Positions 31,025 through 40,645 of a stretch of DNA of 64,000 nucleotides are shown in pieces. The notes under the pieces were generated by a model. The model saw only the letters and a list, made by a program, of their open reading frames with translations. It did no database searches and was not told where the DNA came from. The stretch is from positions 248,001 to 312,000 of the forward strand of contig JAQAHH010000006.1 of assembly GCA_030783905.1 (NCBI GenBank), written 5' to 3'. The translations under genes and the position numbers were made by a program. Position 1 is the first letter of the stretch, and the number at the start of each line of letters is the position of its first letter. Source of the stretch: Bisgaard Taxon 45. GTDB taxonomy: Bacteria > Pseudomonadota > Gammaproteobacteria > Enterobacterales > Pasteurellaceae.

Positions 31025-31741
31025 ATGCGTCCAAATGAACGTGCCAATAATCAGCCGCGCCCAATTAAAATTACTCGTCATTATACAAAACATGCAGAAG
31101 GCTCAGTGTTAGTTGAGTTTGGTGACACGAAAGTGTTGTGTACGGCGACCGTGGAAGAGTCAGTGCCTCGTTTTTTAAAAGGTCAAAATCAAGGGTGGGT
31201 GACGGCGGAATACGGGATGTTGCCACGCTCAACGCATAGTCGGATGCAACGTGAGGCAGCGAAAGGCAAACAAGGTGGTCGGACGTTAGAAATTCAGCGT
31301 TTAATTGCGCGTTCATTACGCGCGATGGTGGATTTAGTGGCATTAGGTGAACGTTCGATTACATTGGATTGTGATGTGATTCAAGCGGACGGTGGCACAC
31401 GCACGGCTTCTATTACCGGCGCTTGTGTAGCATTGTGTGATGCGATTCAAGGTTTAGTGGCCAATGGTACGTTAAAAGTGAATCCTATTAAGAGTTTAGT
31501 GGCCGCGATTTCGGTCGGGATTGTGGATGGGGTACCGGTTTGTGATTTAGAATATGTTGAAGATTCTGCTGCTGAAACGGATATGAACGTGGTGATGATG
31601 GAAGATGGGCGGATGATTGAAGTACAAGGCACAGCAGAAGGTGAACCGTTCAGTCATGACGAATTACTGACGTTGTTAGCCTTAGCGAAAGAAGGCTGTC
31701 AGATGATTTTCGATGTGCAACGCCAAGCATTAGCGAAGTAG
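31025..31741 (+). CDS. rph: Ribonuclease PH
   Basis: A phosphate-dependent 3'-to-5' exoribonuclease that trims tRNA 3' ends. The 238-residue protein shows [52 protein letters not shown], the catalytic region [18 protein letters not shown] and [10 protein letters not shown]. Full length, so not the truncated form known from E. coli K-12. pyrE follows 12 nt downstream, as in enteric bacteria. Confidence 0.97.
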   Translation: MRPNERANNQPRPIKITRHYTKHAEGSVLVEFGDTKVLCTATVEESVPRFLKGQNQGWVTAEYGMLPRSTHSRMQREAAKGKQGGRTLEIQRLIARSLRAMVDLVALGERSITLDCDVIQADGGTRTASITGACVALCDAIQGLVANGTLKVNPIKSLVAAISVGIVDGVPVCDLEYVEDSAAETDMNVVMMEDGRMIEVQGTAEGEPFSHDELLTLLALAKEGCQMIFDVQRQALAK

Positions 31742-31753
31742 AGAGAGGGGATC

Positions 31754-32398
31754 ATGGAAGCCTATAAATCGGAATTTATTCAATTTGCTCTGAGCCGTCA
31801 GGTGTTAAAGTTTGGTGAATTCACCCTAAAATCAGGCCGAATCAGCCCGTATTTTTTTAATGCGGGGCTTTTTAATACAGGGGCAGATCTCGCTCGTTTA
31901 GGAGAGTTCTATGCCAAAGCGATTCAAGCCAGTGGTGTGGAATATGATGTGATTTTTGGTCCAGCTTATAAAGGGTTGCCAATTGCGACGACGGTTTCAG
32001 TGGCTTTGTTTAATCACTTTCAAATTGATAAACCTGTTTGCTTTAACCGTAAAGAAGCCAAAGATCACGGTGAAGGTGGGCAGCTGATTGGTTATGGATT
32101 GAGCGGAAAAATTTTATTGGTGGATGATGTGATTACCGCAGGAACCGCCATTCGTGAATCCATGACCTTAATTGCACAACATCAAGCAGAGTTGAGTGCG
32201 GTGATGATTGCGTTAAACCGTCAAGAAAAAGGCAAAGGCGATCTCTCTGCCATTCAGGAAGTGGAGCGTGATTATCAATGCCAAGTGTTGTCGATTGTGG
32301 ATTTTGATGATTTGATGATGTTCATTGAGCTCGCACCAGAATATCAACAATATTTACCGGCAATGCGTGCTTATCGTGAGCAATATGGCGTGAAATAA
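31754..32398 (+). CDS. pyrE: Orotate phosphoribosyltransferase
   Basis: Makes orotidine 5'-phosphate from orotate and PRPP in pyrimidine synthesis. The 214-residue protein has the catalytic loop [13 protein letters not shown] and the PRPP-binding motif [14 protein letters not shown]. It is in an operon with rph. I see no obvious leader or attenuator in the 12-nt gap, so any pyrE attenuation of the enteric type would have to act elsewhere. Confidence 0.97.
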   Translation: MEAYKSEFIQFALSRQVLKFGEFTLKSGRISPYFFNAGLFNTGADLARLGEFYAKAIQASGVEYDVIFGPAYKGLPIATTVSVALFNHFQIDKPVCFNRKEAKDHGEGGQLIGYGLSGKILLVDDVITAGTAIRESMTLIAQHQAELSAVMIALNRQEKGKGDLSAIQEVERDYQCQVLSIVDFDDLMMFIELAPEYQQYLPAMRAYREQYGVK

Positions 32399-32489
32399 GA
32401 TAAAAGTGCGGTGGGAATTAAGAAAATATTCAGAAGAGTAGATTATTTTAACTTAACTAACCGCACTTTGGCGTTTTCGGAGGGGAAGA

Positions 32490-33353
32490 ATGAATTTTAT
32501 CGGTAAATTTTTAGGCTTGATTATTGGTTGGAAGTTAGGGGGCTTTTTTGGCGCCATTTGTGGCGTGATTTTAGGGCATCTTGGCGATAAAAAATTGTAT
32601 GAACTCGGCACAGTGAATTCCAGCTTCTTTAAAAGTAAAATCACACGCCAATCTTTATTTATGCAAACGACCTTTGCGGTGCTAGGACATTTAAGTAAAG
32701 CAAAAGGACGGGTAACGGAAGATGATATTCAATTAGCCAGTCATTTAATGCAACAAATGCAATTAGATGATGTGAATCGTCGTTTGGCTCAAGAAGCCTT
32801 TACGCGTGGTAAGGCGGCTGATTTCCCTTTACGCCAAGTAATTCGCGAGTTTCGTTTAGGTTGTGGACAACGCGCGGATCTGTTACGGATGTTTTTACAT
32901 GTCCAAGTTCAAGCCGCTTTCGCGGATGCGCAACTTGAACAAAGTGAAAAAGAGGTGCTTTATGTCGTGGGCGAAGAATTAGGGCTGTCGCGTTTTCAGT
33001 TTGAGCAAATGTTAGCAATGGAATTTGCGGCTCGCCAATTCTCGCGTGCAGGCTATCAACAGCAAGGTGGCTATCAACAACGGGATTATGGTTATCAACA
33101 ACATCAGCAGTATGGTGGCTATCAGACCACCTCAGGTCCGACGGTCGAGGATGCTTATCAAGTGTTAGGGGTGTCTGCTACGGATGATCATCCAACCGTG
33201 AAACGAGCCTATCGTCGTTTAATGAATGAAAATCACCCAGATAAATTAGTGGCGAAAGGTTTACCAAAAGAAATGTTAGAGATGGCGAAAGAGAAAACCC
33301 AACAAATTCAATCTGCGTATGATTTGATTTGTAAAACCAAAGGGTGGAAATAG
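32490..33353 (+). CDS. djlA: Membrane-anchored DnaK co-chaperone DjlA
   Basis: A 287-residue type III inner-membrane co-chaperone. An N-terminal membrane segment (about 5-28, Gly-rich) is followed by a TerB-like helical domain (about 50-180) and a C-terminal J domain (about 220-287) with the essential HPD in ENHPDKL. Between them, residues about 185-213 are a Tyr/Gln/Gly-rich linker with repeated YQQ units. DjlA stimulates DnaK and influences RcsC and capsule signalling in E. coli. An uptake signal lies just before the gene, and the next gene overlaps its stop by one base. Confidence 0.94.
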   Translation: MNFIGKFLGLIIGWKLGGFFGAICGVILGHLGDKKLYELGTVNSSFFKSKITRQSLFMQTTFAVLGHLSKAKGRVTEDDIQLASHLMQQMQLDDVNRRLAQEAFTRGKAADFPLRQVIREFRLGCGQRADLLRMFLHVQVQAAFADAQLEQSEKEVLYVVGEELGLSRFQFEQMLAMEFAARQFSRAGYQQQGGYQQRDYGYQQHQQYGGYQTTSGPTVEDAYQVLGVSATDDHPTVKRAYRRLMNENHPDKLVAKGLPKEMLEMAKEKTQQIQSAYDLICKTKGWK

Positions 33354-33970
33354 TGAACTTGCGCACTAAGCCCGTGTTGCCTATTTTGCTTGCTAGCGTT
33401 GTGCTTAGTGTGGCGATTTGGTCAGGCATCGCACCGTTTTCTCGAGCGGTGTGGTATGCCGAAGTCTTGCCGATCTTTTTTGTTTTTTTCGCGTTAGTGG
33501 CAACCTATTCTCGTTTTCAATTCAGTAACCTGGCTTATTTTTTAATGAGCTTATGGATGATTTTACATCTTATTGGTGCCCATTATACTTTTGAGCATGT
33601 ACCTTTTGAATGGGCAAACCGACTGCTTTCACCTTGGTTAGGTGAGGAACGCAATCATTTTGATCGTGTGGCACATTATATTATTGGTTTTTATAGTTTC
33701 CCGATGGCCGAGTGGTTATTACGTCGTCAGCTATGCGGGCCGATTTTAGCCGGCTTTTTTGCCTTGTTTTTTATTATGAGCGTGGCAGCGAGCTACGAAT
33801 TAATTGAGTGGCAGTATGCGGTGATTGCGGGTGGTCAAGACGGTATTGCTTTCCTCGGCTCACAAGGCGACAGTTGGGATGCGCAAAAAGATATCTTAGC
33901 GGATACGCTTGGGGCGATAAGCGCGTTAATACTTTTTTATGTGGTAAGAACGGATAAGTCATGCGCGTAA
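33353..33970 (+). CDS. YjdF/DUF2238 family inner-membrane protein
   Basis: A 205-residue integral membrane protein with about six hydrophobic spans. The polar motif [23 protein letters not shown] and the C-terminal [14 protein letters not shown]...[17 protein letters not shown] are characteristic of DUF2238. Function unknown. It starts with GTG at 33353, sharing a base with the djlA stop TAG; AGGG precedes at good spacing. A second in-frame GTG lies at 33344 inside djlA. It ends 10 nt inside dusC. Confidence 0.85.
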   Translation: MNLRTKPVLPILLASVVLSVAIWSGIAPFSRAVWYAEVLPIFFVFFALVATYSRFQFSNLAYFLMSLWMILHLIGAHYTFEHVPFEWANRLLSPWLGEERNHFDRVAHYIIGFYSFPMAEWLLRRQLCGPILAGFFALFFIMSVAASYELIEWQYAVIAGGQDGIAFLGSQGDSWDAQKDILADTLGAISALILFYVVRTDKSCA

Positions 33971-34902
33971 TTCTTGCTCCGATGCAAGGGGTATTAGATC
34001 CCTTTGTGCGCCAACTTCTCACCCAAGTGAATCAGTATGATTTGTGTATTTCTGAATTTGTGCGTGTAGTGGATCAGCTTCTTCCTGCCAAAGTGTTCTA
34101 TCGGCTTTGTCCCGAACTCTATCAGCAGGGTTATACATCTTCAGGCGCGCCTGTGCGTGTGCAACTATTAGGACAACACCCACAATGGCTCGCAGAAAAT
34201 GCACAACGCGCGATTGAATTAGGTTCGCATGGGATTGACTTAAATTGTGGTTGTCCATCTAAAACCGTCAATGGCAGTCATGGTGGTGCCTCCTTATTAA
34301 AACAACCTGAGTTAATTTATCAGGCGACCAAAGCCTTACGCGCAGCGGTGCCAGCGACCTTACCTGTCAGTGTGAAAGTGCGCTTAGGTTGGGACGATCC
34401 CGCACAGGCAGTTGAAATCGCGGATGCGGTGCAGCAAGGTGGCGCCACAGAAATCACCATTCATGGTCGTACTAAAACCGATGGCTATCGTGCTGACCGA
34501 ATTAATTGGGCAAAAATTAATGAAGTACGTCAACGCTTATTCATTCCGGTAATTGCGAATGGGGAAATTTGGGATTGGCAATCAGGGCAAGCCTGTTTAT
34601 CTGAAACGGGGTGCCAAGATTTGATGATTGGGCGCGGTGCTTTGAATATTCCGAATTTAAGCCAAGTGGTGAAATTCAATCAAGCGAAAATGCCGTGGAC
34701 TGAGGTATTGTGTCTTTTACATCAATATGCGCATACCGAAAACCAATTTGATACAGGGTTTTACCATGTTGCCCGGATTAAACAATGGTTAGGTTATCTG
34801 AAAAAAGCATATCCACAAGCCAATGCGCTCTTCCAGCTTATTAAAACCTGTCATGATGGACAGGAATTACGCATAAAAATAGATGGAGTAATGATGTCAT
34901 GA
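33961..34902 (+). CDS. dusC: tRNA-dihydrouridine(16) synthase DusC
   Basis: An FMN-dependent reductase that makes dihydrouridine at tRNA position 16. The 313-residue protein follows E. coli Dus[39 protein letters not shown] (the DusC-specific N-terminal segment), catalytic Cys98 in [11 protein letters not shown], and [12 protein letters not shown]. It overlaps the upstream gene by 10 nt and yjjG by 4 nt, implying tight translational coupling in this run. Confidence 0.95.
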   Translation: MRVILAPMQGVLDPFVRQLLTQVNQYDLCISEFVRVVDQLLPAKVFYRLCPELYQQGYTSSGAPVRVQLLGQHPQWLAENAQRAIELGSHGIDLNCGCPSKTVNGSHGGASLLKQPELIYQATKALRAAVPATLPVSVKVRLGWDDPAQAVEIADAVQQGGATEITIHGRTKTDGYRADRINWAKINEVRQRLFIPVIANGEIWDWQSGQACLSETGCQDLMIGRGALNIPNLSQVVKFNQAKMPWTEVLCLLHQYAHTENQFDTGFYHVARIKQWLGYLKKAYPQANALFQLIKTCHDGQELRIKIDGVMMS

Positions 34903-35570
34903 AATATGAATGGCTTTTTTTTGATGCCGACGAAACCTTGTTTTCTTTTGATGCATTTGCGGGATTACAAAAATTATTTGCTGATTACGATATAGCATTC
35001 CAACAAGATGATTTTGACGAATTCCAACGTGTGAATAAGCCTCTCTGGGTCGAATATCAAAACGGCACCATTAGTGCTACGCAATTACAAGTTACCCGTT
35101 TTGCCAGTTGGGCGAAGCGTTTGAATAAAAATCCGGTTGAACTCAATGCTCATTATTTGATGGCGATGGCCGATATTTGTAAACCACTGGAAAACGTGGT
35201 GGACACCTTAACGGTATTAAAAGACCATGCGCATTTAGCTATTATCACCAATGGCTTTACTACCTTACAAAAATTACGCTTAGAAAAAACGGGATTAAGC
35301 GACTGGTTCCAGTTTGTGACTATCTCTGAAGAAGTCGGGATTGCCAAGCCCGATAAACGCATTTTTGAGCATAGTCTCGCCTTAGCAAAGGTCACGGATC
35401 GTCGCAAAGTCCTGATGGTGGGGGATAATTTAGATTCAGATATTCTAGGTGGGCATAATGCGCATTTAGATACCTGTTGGTTGCATTACGATCGTGAAAA
35501 CCACAGTGCGATCCAACCTACCTATAGCATTGGTCGCTTTGATCAGTTGCTAGAAATTGTGTCTGCGTAA
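34899..35570 (+). CDS. yjjG: Pyrimidine 5'-nucleotidase YjjG (HAD family)
   Basis: A 223-residue HAD hydrolase that dephosphorylates pyrimidine nucleotides, including non-canonical ones such as 5-fluoro-dUMP in E. coli, so it is viewed as a house-cleaning enzyme. Motif I is FFDADETLF with Asp9 and Asp11, motif II ITNG, motif III lysine in [10 protein letters not shown], and motif [14 protein letters not shown]. It overlaps dusC by 4 nt (ATGA) and ends the run before a bidirectional terminator. Confidence 0.93.
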   Translation: MKYEWLFFDADETLFSFDAFAGLQKLFADYDIAFQQDDFDEFQRVNKPLWVEYQNGTISATQLQVTRFASWAKRLNKNPVELNAHYLMAMADICKPLENVVDTLTVLKDHAHLAIITNGFTTLQKLRLEKTGLSDWFQFVTISEEVGIAKPDKRIFEHSLALAKVTDRRKVLMVGDNLDSDILGGHNAHLDTCWLHYDRENHSAIQPTYSIGRFDQLLEIVSA

Positions 35571-35679
35571 CGTTTATTGTCTCTTTATGTAATGCATGTT
35601 TAGACATGACCGCTCTTTGTTGTTGGCCTGCGTGGTGCAAGCGTGGAAAGTGCGGTCTGTTTTCGCCATATTTTGATCA

Positions 35680-35707
35680 AAAAAACGAACTTTTCAGTTC
35701 GCTTTTT
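35680..35707. terminator. Bidirectional terminator between yjjG and the amidohydrolase gene
   Basis: AAAAAACGAACT / AGTTCGCTTTTTT with a 6-bp central stem and TTTC loop, A run left and six T right. A forward uptake signal lies nearby at 35648-35656. Confidence 0.88.
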
Positions 35708-35716
35708 TATGACGGC

Positions 35717-36706
35717 TTACAGGTCTAAACCCAGTACTTTACGACCATTGATGCTCGCGATATTCACCATTGCATCTAAATCAGGGAAACGGCAACCCGC
35801 AGCTAATAGGCTGAGTTCTTGCCACATATCCCCTTCACATAATGGCACCATGTAATCACAGATATTATCGGTACCAATCGCCACGGTAATGCCTTCTGGA
35901 ATCATTTCGTCTGCTGGGGTGAGCGCATTGTGGAATGGCATTAAATCTTCTTTACGGTTACTGTCAATCCACGCCATTGGGCAGGCAATCATCATCATTT
36001 GTGCTTGGCGCATTTTTTCGTATAAACGGTAACGGTAATCTTTTGAGTGCGCGCCAATAGAAATACCGTGTATCGCGACGACTCGACCTTGCATGCCATG
36101 TTCAATGGTTTTATCACAGAGCTGTTCCGTTTCTTTTTCTTTTGGGGTGTTAAATTGATCCACATGTACATGGCACATAATGCCACGGGATTTGGCCGTA
36201 TCTAACAAGATATCCATCGCCTCTAAACCACGTCCGTAATCCAGTTCATCTCGGTATGGCAAGCCACCGATCATATCGACCATTTCTGAACCGATATCAA
36301 ACCATTTTCGTGCGGTGGGCTCGATCACACCTTTCAAGGTTTGGTTCGCAAATTTTAAGGTGATATCGTGTTTGTACACCTCTCGTGCTTTGTGGGCTGC
36401 AATGATTGCACGATCTTCACAGATCGGATCAATATCCACAAAGGTACCAAACGCAGTCACCCCTTGAGAAATCATTAATTCAATGGACTGACAAAAACGT
36501 GCGTAATAATCATCCACACTAGAAGTGCGTTTGACTTCATCTACTAAATCCCATTTTTGTTGTAAATTACTTGTATGATAAATACTGATTTTTTCTGGGG
36601 TCATGGTAAAGGCACGATCGGCATGTGCATGTGCATTGACCCAGCCACCTTTTTTAATGATTTCATCTCGAATATAAGTTTTAAAACTACGAACGTGGTT
36701 TTTCAT
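35717..36706 (-). CDS. Metal-dependent amidohydrolase of unknown substrate (cytosine-deaminase-like)
   Basis: A 329-residue amidohydrolase-superfamily protein. Candidate metal ligands are the first-strand HAHAD (residues about 25-29), HVHVDQ, AIHG and the Asp in IGTDNICD, the pattern of the cytosine deaminase/COG0402 branch. No signal peptide. The substrate cannot be named; deamination or hydrolysis of a heterocycle is the family default. ACGGAG precedes the ATG. It stands alone between a terminator and yejM, behind a structured leader with its own terminator-like hairpin. Confidence 0.8.
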   Translation of the reverse strand: MKNHVRSFKTYIRDEIIKKGGWVNAHAHADRAFTMTPEKISIYHTSNLQQKWDLVDEVKRTSSVDDYYARFCQSIELMISQGVTAFGTFVDIDPICEDRAIIAAHKAREVYKHDITLKFANQTLKGVIEPTARKWFDIGSEMVDMIGGLPYRDELDYGRGLEAMDILLDTAKSRGIMCHVHVDQFNTPKEKETEQLCDKTIEHGMQGRVVAIHGISIGAHSKDYRYRLYEKMRQAQMMMIACPMAWIDSNRKEDLMPFHNALTPADEMIPEGITVAIGTDNICDYMVPLCEGDMWQELSLLAAGCRFPDLDAMVNIASINGRKVLGLDL

Positions 36707-36758
36707 AATCGCTCCGTGCGGATGTCAAAGTGAGAAGAGAGTGAGGCAGACGAGACAT

Positions 36759-36919
36759 AAAAAAATCCCCAATAAATGAGGATCGGTTATTCATTAAAAA
36801 CAGACATGAGATCAATGCGTTAAGACGATTGATGAGGGGGGTAACAATGTTATGAAAAATTCTCTGATTTTTAATTAATAACATTATGTTTCTATCCTAA
36901 AAAATTGTTGGCTAGTATA
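36759..36919 (-). promoter_or_regulatory. Structured leader with terminator before the amidohydrolase gene
   Basis: Reading the minus strand: a TATACT box (36914-36919); a stem AATGTTAT/ATAACATT enclosing AAAAAT/ATTTTT (about 36845-36885); a second stem ATCAAT/ATTGAT (about 36810-36836); then ATCCTC/GGGGAT (36765-36783) followed by seven T, a plausible intrinsic terminator 52 nt before the ATG. No promoter is visible after the terminator, so transcripts must pass it. This looks like attenuation or a riboswitch, but the hairpin could instead simply end the yejM transcript. Confidence 0.45.
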
Positions 36920-36978
36920 AAGGCTTGCACCTAAAAAATATAATTGGTTTTGGCTATTGGTTTTAATGCAATTCTTCT

Positions 36979-38718
36979 TTATTTTTCCATAAATGAACGT
37001 TCTTGATTAAAGACCTCTAAGAATAAGCCGAGTGGCGGTCGATCAGAGGATTCTTTTTGATTATCTTGATTGTATTTCTGATAAGTGCCACGTTTATCAA
37101 TATGATATTGTGTCCCATCAGGCGTAATGATCACATTCCAACGGTAGTTTGAGACTAATACCCAATCGGCAGGTTGCGTGAGCTGGAATAAATCGCGCCC
37201 TTGTGAGTAATCTGAAATGGGGTTTTGTGCATGAAAAATATGTTTCATCACTGCGGGTAATAGGTCCATATGGCTTGTTAAGTGACTGACTTTTCCAGCA
37301 GGTAAATCTTTCCAATGGATCACCATTGGCACTTGAATTTCGTCTCGCCCAAAATAGTGCAATAGGGTTTTTGTATTCAGATCCGTAAAGTGATAACCGT
37401 GTTCTGCGGTGATCACGACCAAGGTTTGATCCAGTGCTACTTCCGGCAAAATCGTTCCTAACAAGCGATCAATTTCAGCCAGTTCTAATTGATAAGCCTC
37501 TTTCGATAAGTTTGGACGGATATGCAAACTTAAATAAGCGGCAAACGGTTTGTTGTGGTGTTTGACTTGGTTAAACCAAGTTTTAAAACGTGCAGTTTCT
37601 GATTGATTACTGGTGTTGCGTGTGGCAGGACTGAGGCTCGGGAACAGTGCCTGACGGAATAAGCTCGAATGAAATTGCGTGCTTGAAAACAGGCCCAGTT
37701 CATACTGTTCTTGTTTTAATTTTTCAATCAAGATAGAGGCTGTTTTATTGCTTAGTAAGCTGTCCACGTAGTGCGCACTCAAGCCATAAAAGAGCCCCGT
37801 TAAACCAGTATTGTTATCGTTACCGCTACTATAGTGATTAGTAAATTGTGTCGATTGGTTGGCAAAGGTGGCTAACTGAGGCATGCTTTTTTCATCAATC
37901 GCATCGTGGCGTAATCCCGATACGGTAATTAAGAGCATATTGGGTGTTGCACTTGTAGCAAAGCTGAGTTTTTGTTTTGGGTAATTGATTTTTAATGCAT
38001 CTAAACGCCCTTGTTGCGCAATAATTTGATCATACTCTTGTTTATCTAAGAAACCGTGTTTTTCTAAGAAGGAACGCGCCGTCATCGGATAAGACAGCGG
38101 GAAGTTAGAACGTTGCATGGTAATTGGTCGGTAAATAAAGGCATCTGCCCAAGCATAAATTAAGTGGGTGGCAATAAAGGTGCAGACAAAAAAGACCCCG
38201 ACCCCTTTTAACCATTTTTGCCGTTCTAAACTGCGTAATTTTTGCCATGACCAACGCGAAAATACCATTTGTACTAATAAAATTAAGGGCATAGGGGCAA
38301 AGAATATTTGCCAAGTCCGAGACAGCTCACCGTTATCAGGATTGACCAATAAATTCCAGACCACGGTGGATAAATGTAAGTTAAAGCGCGAAAACACTTC
38401 ACTATCGACCAGTAAGAGCGTCGCGCCAATGGTCGTCAGGATGACGGTAATACCACGAAAAGTGCGGTCATTTTTGATCAGAAAACTGAGTGGGAAAATG
38501 AACAGCAGATAAAGCGCAAAGACAATAAAGCTGAAGTGACCTAAAAGGCTAATGAAAAAGTACAGTTTACCGAGAAACGTATCTGGCCAGTCGATAATAA
38601 AGGCGTAGCGTGCGCCAAGCATAATTGCCCATAAAATATTGAAAAATGCAAACCAATGTCCCCACGAAATTTTTCGTGAGGTGTCTTCTCGATATTGTTT
38701 GCTTGTTTTTATCCACAT
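36979..38718 (-). CDS. yejM: Inner-membrane LPS-sensing protein YejM (PbgA/LapC)
   Basis: A 579-residue protein aligned along its length with E. coli YejM: five N-terminal membrane helices (residues about 20-190, SWGHWFAFFNILWAIMLGAR at the start), the linker RPITMQRSNFPLSYPMTARSFLEKHGF, and a periplasmic sulfatase-like domain (about 250-579, LLITVSGLRHDAI, SSGNDNNTGLTGLFYGL). In E. coli it senses LPS at the periplasmic leaflet and, through LapB and FtsH, sets LpxC stability. The linker is highly conserved, suggesting the same role. It is followed by nothing on its strand for 272 nt and preceded by yejL 1 nt away. Confidence 0.93.
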   Translation of the reverse strand: MWIKTSKQYREDTSRKISWGHWFAFFNILWAIMLGARYAFIIDWPDTFLGKLYFFISLLGHFSFIVFALYLLFIFPLSFLIKNDRTFRGITVILTTIGATLLLVDSEVFSRFNLHLSTVVWNLLVNPDNGELSRTWQIFFAPMPLILLVQMVFSRWSWQKLRSLERQKWLKGVGVFFVCTFIATHLIYAWADAFIYRPITMQRSNFPLSYPMTARSFLEKHGFLDKQEYDQIIAQQGRLDALKINYPKQKLSFATSATPNMLLITVSGLRHDAIDEKSMPQLATFANQSTQFTNHYSSGNDNNTGLTGLFYGLSAHYVDSLLSNKTASILIEKLKQEQYELGLFSSTQFHSSLFRQALFPSLSPATRNTSNQSETARFKTWFNQVKHHNKPFAAYLSLHIRPNLSKEAYQLELAEIDRLLGTILPEVALDQTLVVITAEHGYHFTDLNTKTLLHYFGRDEIQVPMVIHWKDLPAGKVSHLTSHMDLLPAVMKHIFHAQNPISDYSQGRDLFQLTQPADWVLVSNYRWNVIITPDGTQYHIDKRGTYQKYNQDNQKESSDRPPLGLFLEVFNQERSFMEK

Positions 38719-38719
38719 C

Positions 38720-38944
38720 TTATGACTTTTGCTTGTTAACCGAGTTTAATAATGCCGCTGAAAAGGCATTGGCTAAGGCAATACGTTGCTGAGTGCCGAC
38801 ACTGTTGATTAAAAGATTGGTGACCATATTGCCGAGTACAACCAGCGATAAATCCACTGGTGCTTGGTGTTTTTCTAATACCGCGATCATATCATTTAAG
38901 ATCGCATCCACTTGTTTATCTTGATATTTTGAGTTTTTTGCCAT
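38720..38944 (-). CDS. yejL: UPF0352 protein YejL
   Basis: A 74-residue helical protein of unknown function; VDAILNDMIAVLEKHQAPVD and LVVLGNMVTNLLINSV are near-identical to E. coli YejL. It lies 1 nt upstream of yejM and is divergent from yejK, reproducing the enteric yejK-yejL-yejM arrangement. Confidence 0.92.
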   Translation of the reverse strand: MAKNSKYQDKQVDAILNDMIAVLEKHQAPVDLSLVVLGNMVTNLLINSVGTQQRIALANAFSAALLNSVNKQKS

Positions 38945-39084
38945 GATTGTTAGGATAGGGAAATCAACGTTTGTGCTATATCATAACCGATAATTTTGGA
39001 TATCCCAGCATTTTTTCTTATTTATCATTAAAAAAGTAGGGGTATAATGGAACGCATTTTTTTACAGAAAATAATGGATTAAAC

Positions 39085-40095
39085 ATGAGTATCAATGTGA
39101 ATGAAATCGTGCTTCATCAAATCACAAAATCGATGGAAGACGAGCGGGTGAAATTACATACCGTACTGCGTGATCGTTTACTGGCAATCAGTCCTGAAGT
39201 AGAACAAATGATGTTGCAATTACATCAGGCTTATCAAAGTAAGAGTAAAGCATATGCGGTGTTTAACGACGATTCAGTGTTTGCGCAAGACTTAAACCGT
39301 TTTTTAGAACAGTCGTGTGATTTCCTTGAATTTAGTCAAAAAGCAACCACACTTTTAGCTAATGAGTTAAGTCAGTATCCTTTTGCCGATGAAGGTACTT
39401 TAGTGCTTTGCCACTACAATTTTCTTGCCACCGACTACTTATTTATTGCGCTACTCGACAGCCGTGCCAGTATGTTAGTGGATGAACAATTGGAGATTCA
39501 TCGCACTAAATATTTAGATATTAGCCAGTTTGATATTGCGGCACGCCTTAATCTGACTGAATTAGCGTTAGATGCGAAATCGGATCGTTATTTGACTTTT
39601 GTGAAAGGGCGAGTAGGACGCAAAATTGGTGATTTCTTTATGGATTTCTTAGGCGCCGCAGAAGGACTCAACCCACAAGTCCAAAATCAATGTTTATTGC
39701 AAGCGGTCAGTGATTATTGTGCGCAAGCGGATTTAAGCAAAGCACAATCTCAAGCCGTGAAAAAGCAAGTTTTTGAGTATTGCAAAGGGCAAATGAGTGG
39801 CGGGGAAGAAATTGAATTAACGGAACTTTCTGCCACGATGCCCACTCTAAACGAGCAGGATTTCGTGGGGTTCGCGACAGAACAAGACTATGGCTTAGCA
39901 GAGCGTATTCCGCCTGTTCGTTCAGCATTAAAAACCTTAACTAAGTTTTCAGGTTCGGGCAAAGGGGTGACCTTAAGCTTTGATGCGGAACTCCTCAATC
40001 AACGTATTTTTTGGGATGAAAGTACAGATACTTTAACCATTCAAGGGTTACCACCTAACTTACGCGATCAATTACAACGCCAATTGAAAGGTTAG
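39085..40095 (+). CDS. yejK: Nucleoid-associated protein YejK/NdpA
   Basis: A 336-residue 37-kDa nucleoid-associated protein family member. It has the family N-terminus [28 protein letters not shown], the [16 protein letters not shown] segment, [23 protein letters not shown] and the C-terminal [15 protein letters not shown]. Full length. E. coli YejK associates with the nucleoid and interacts with topoisomerase IV and gyrase. A TATAAT box preceded by GGGG lies at 39043-39048. It is divergent from yejL. Confidence 0.94.
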   Translation: MSINVNEIVLHQITKSMEDERVKLHTVLRDRLLAISPEVEQMMLQLHQAYQSKSKAYAVFNDDSVFAQDLNRFLEQSCDFLEFSQKATTLLANELSQYPFADEGTLVLCHYNFLATDYLFIALLDSRASMLVDEQLEIHRTKYLDISQFDIAARLNLTELALDAKSDRYLTFVKGRVGRKIGDFFMDFLGAAEGLNPQVQNQCLLQAVSDYCAQADLSKAQSQAVKKQVFEYCKGQMSGGEEIELTELSATMPTLNEQDFVGFATEQDYGLAERIPPVRSALKTLTKFSGSGKGVTLSFDAELLNQRIFWDESTDTLTIQGLPPNLRDQLQRQLKG

Positions 40096-40167
40096 AATTG
40101 ATTTGGCAATTGAGTAAAGTTTCTGTATCATCATCAATCATTTGCAGTGTATAAAAAGGTAAAAATT

Positions 40168-40581
40168 ATGCAATTAAAATCAATGCTCAGTGCAATTATT
40201 CTTGCTTTAAGTTTAACAGCTTGTTCAACTGTAGATAAAATCGTCTATCGTATTGATGTGCCACAAGGAAACTATCTTGAAGCGGCAACGGTTAAGCAAT
40301 TAGAAGTGGGCATGAGTGCAGAGCAAGTGCAATATTTACTCGGTACACCGGTGTTAATTGAGCCTTTCGATCACAGCAAATGGTATTATGTTTACTTACA
40401 ACAAAAAGCGTATCAAAAGCCAGAACAATATACATTAATCGTAAATTTTGATCAGAAAGGTAAGGTGGCGAGTTTTGACCTTGATAAACCATTACCTGAT
40501 GAAAGTAAACCAGCGATTAACAATGCAGTGATTCATGCGGAAAAAACGGCACCAAAAAGTTGGTGGAAATTTTGGCAATAA
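40168..40581 (+). CDS. bamE: Outer membrane assembly lipoprotein BamE (SmpA/OmlA)
   Basis: A 137-residue lipoprotein with lipobox LTAC (Cys near residue 19) and one BamE domain: QGNYLEAATVKQLEVGMSAEQVQYLLGTPVL contains the conserved YL and GMxxxQV features. It is a non-essential part of the BAM complex that inserts beta-barrel proteins. The ATG at 40168 has AAGG before it; an in-frame ATG at 40147 is less likely. It sits 64 nt before cpxR, placing a barrel-assembly gene next to the envelope stress regulators. Confidence 0.92.
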   Translation: MQLKSMLSAIILALSLTACSTVDKIVYRIDVPQGNYLEAATVKQLEVGMSAEQVQYLLGTPVLIEPFDHSKWYYVYLQQKAYQKPEQYTLIVNFDQKGKVASFDLDKPLPDESKPAINNAVIHAEKTAPKSWWKFWQ

Positions 40582-40645
40582 AAAATCATTTATTACGCTG
40601 TAGTCGATCGCGTTTTCTTTTTAATCAAATGTGAGGAGAGTCTGT

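Noticed and set aside
36687-36884. A 65-codon frame upstream of and overlapping the amidohydrolase gene
   Set aside because: Not listed as a gene: no homology, and it spans the structured leader. It is kept only as a possible leader peptide in the finding on that region.
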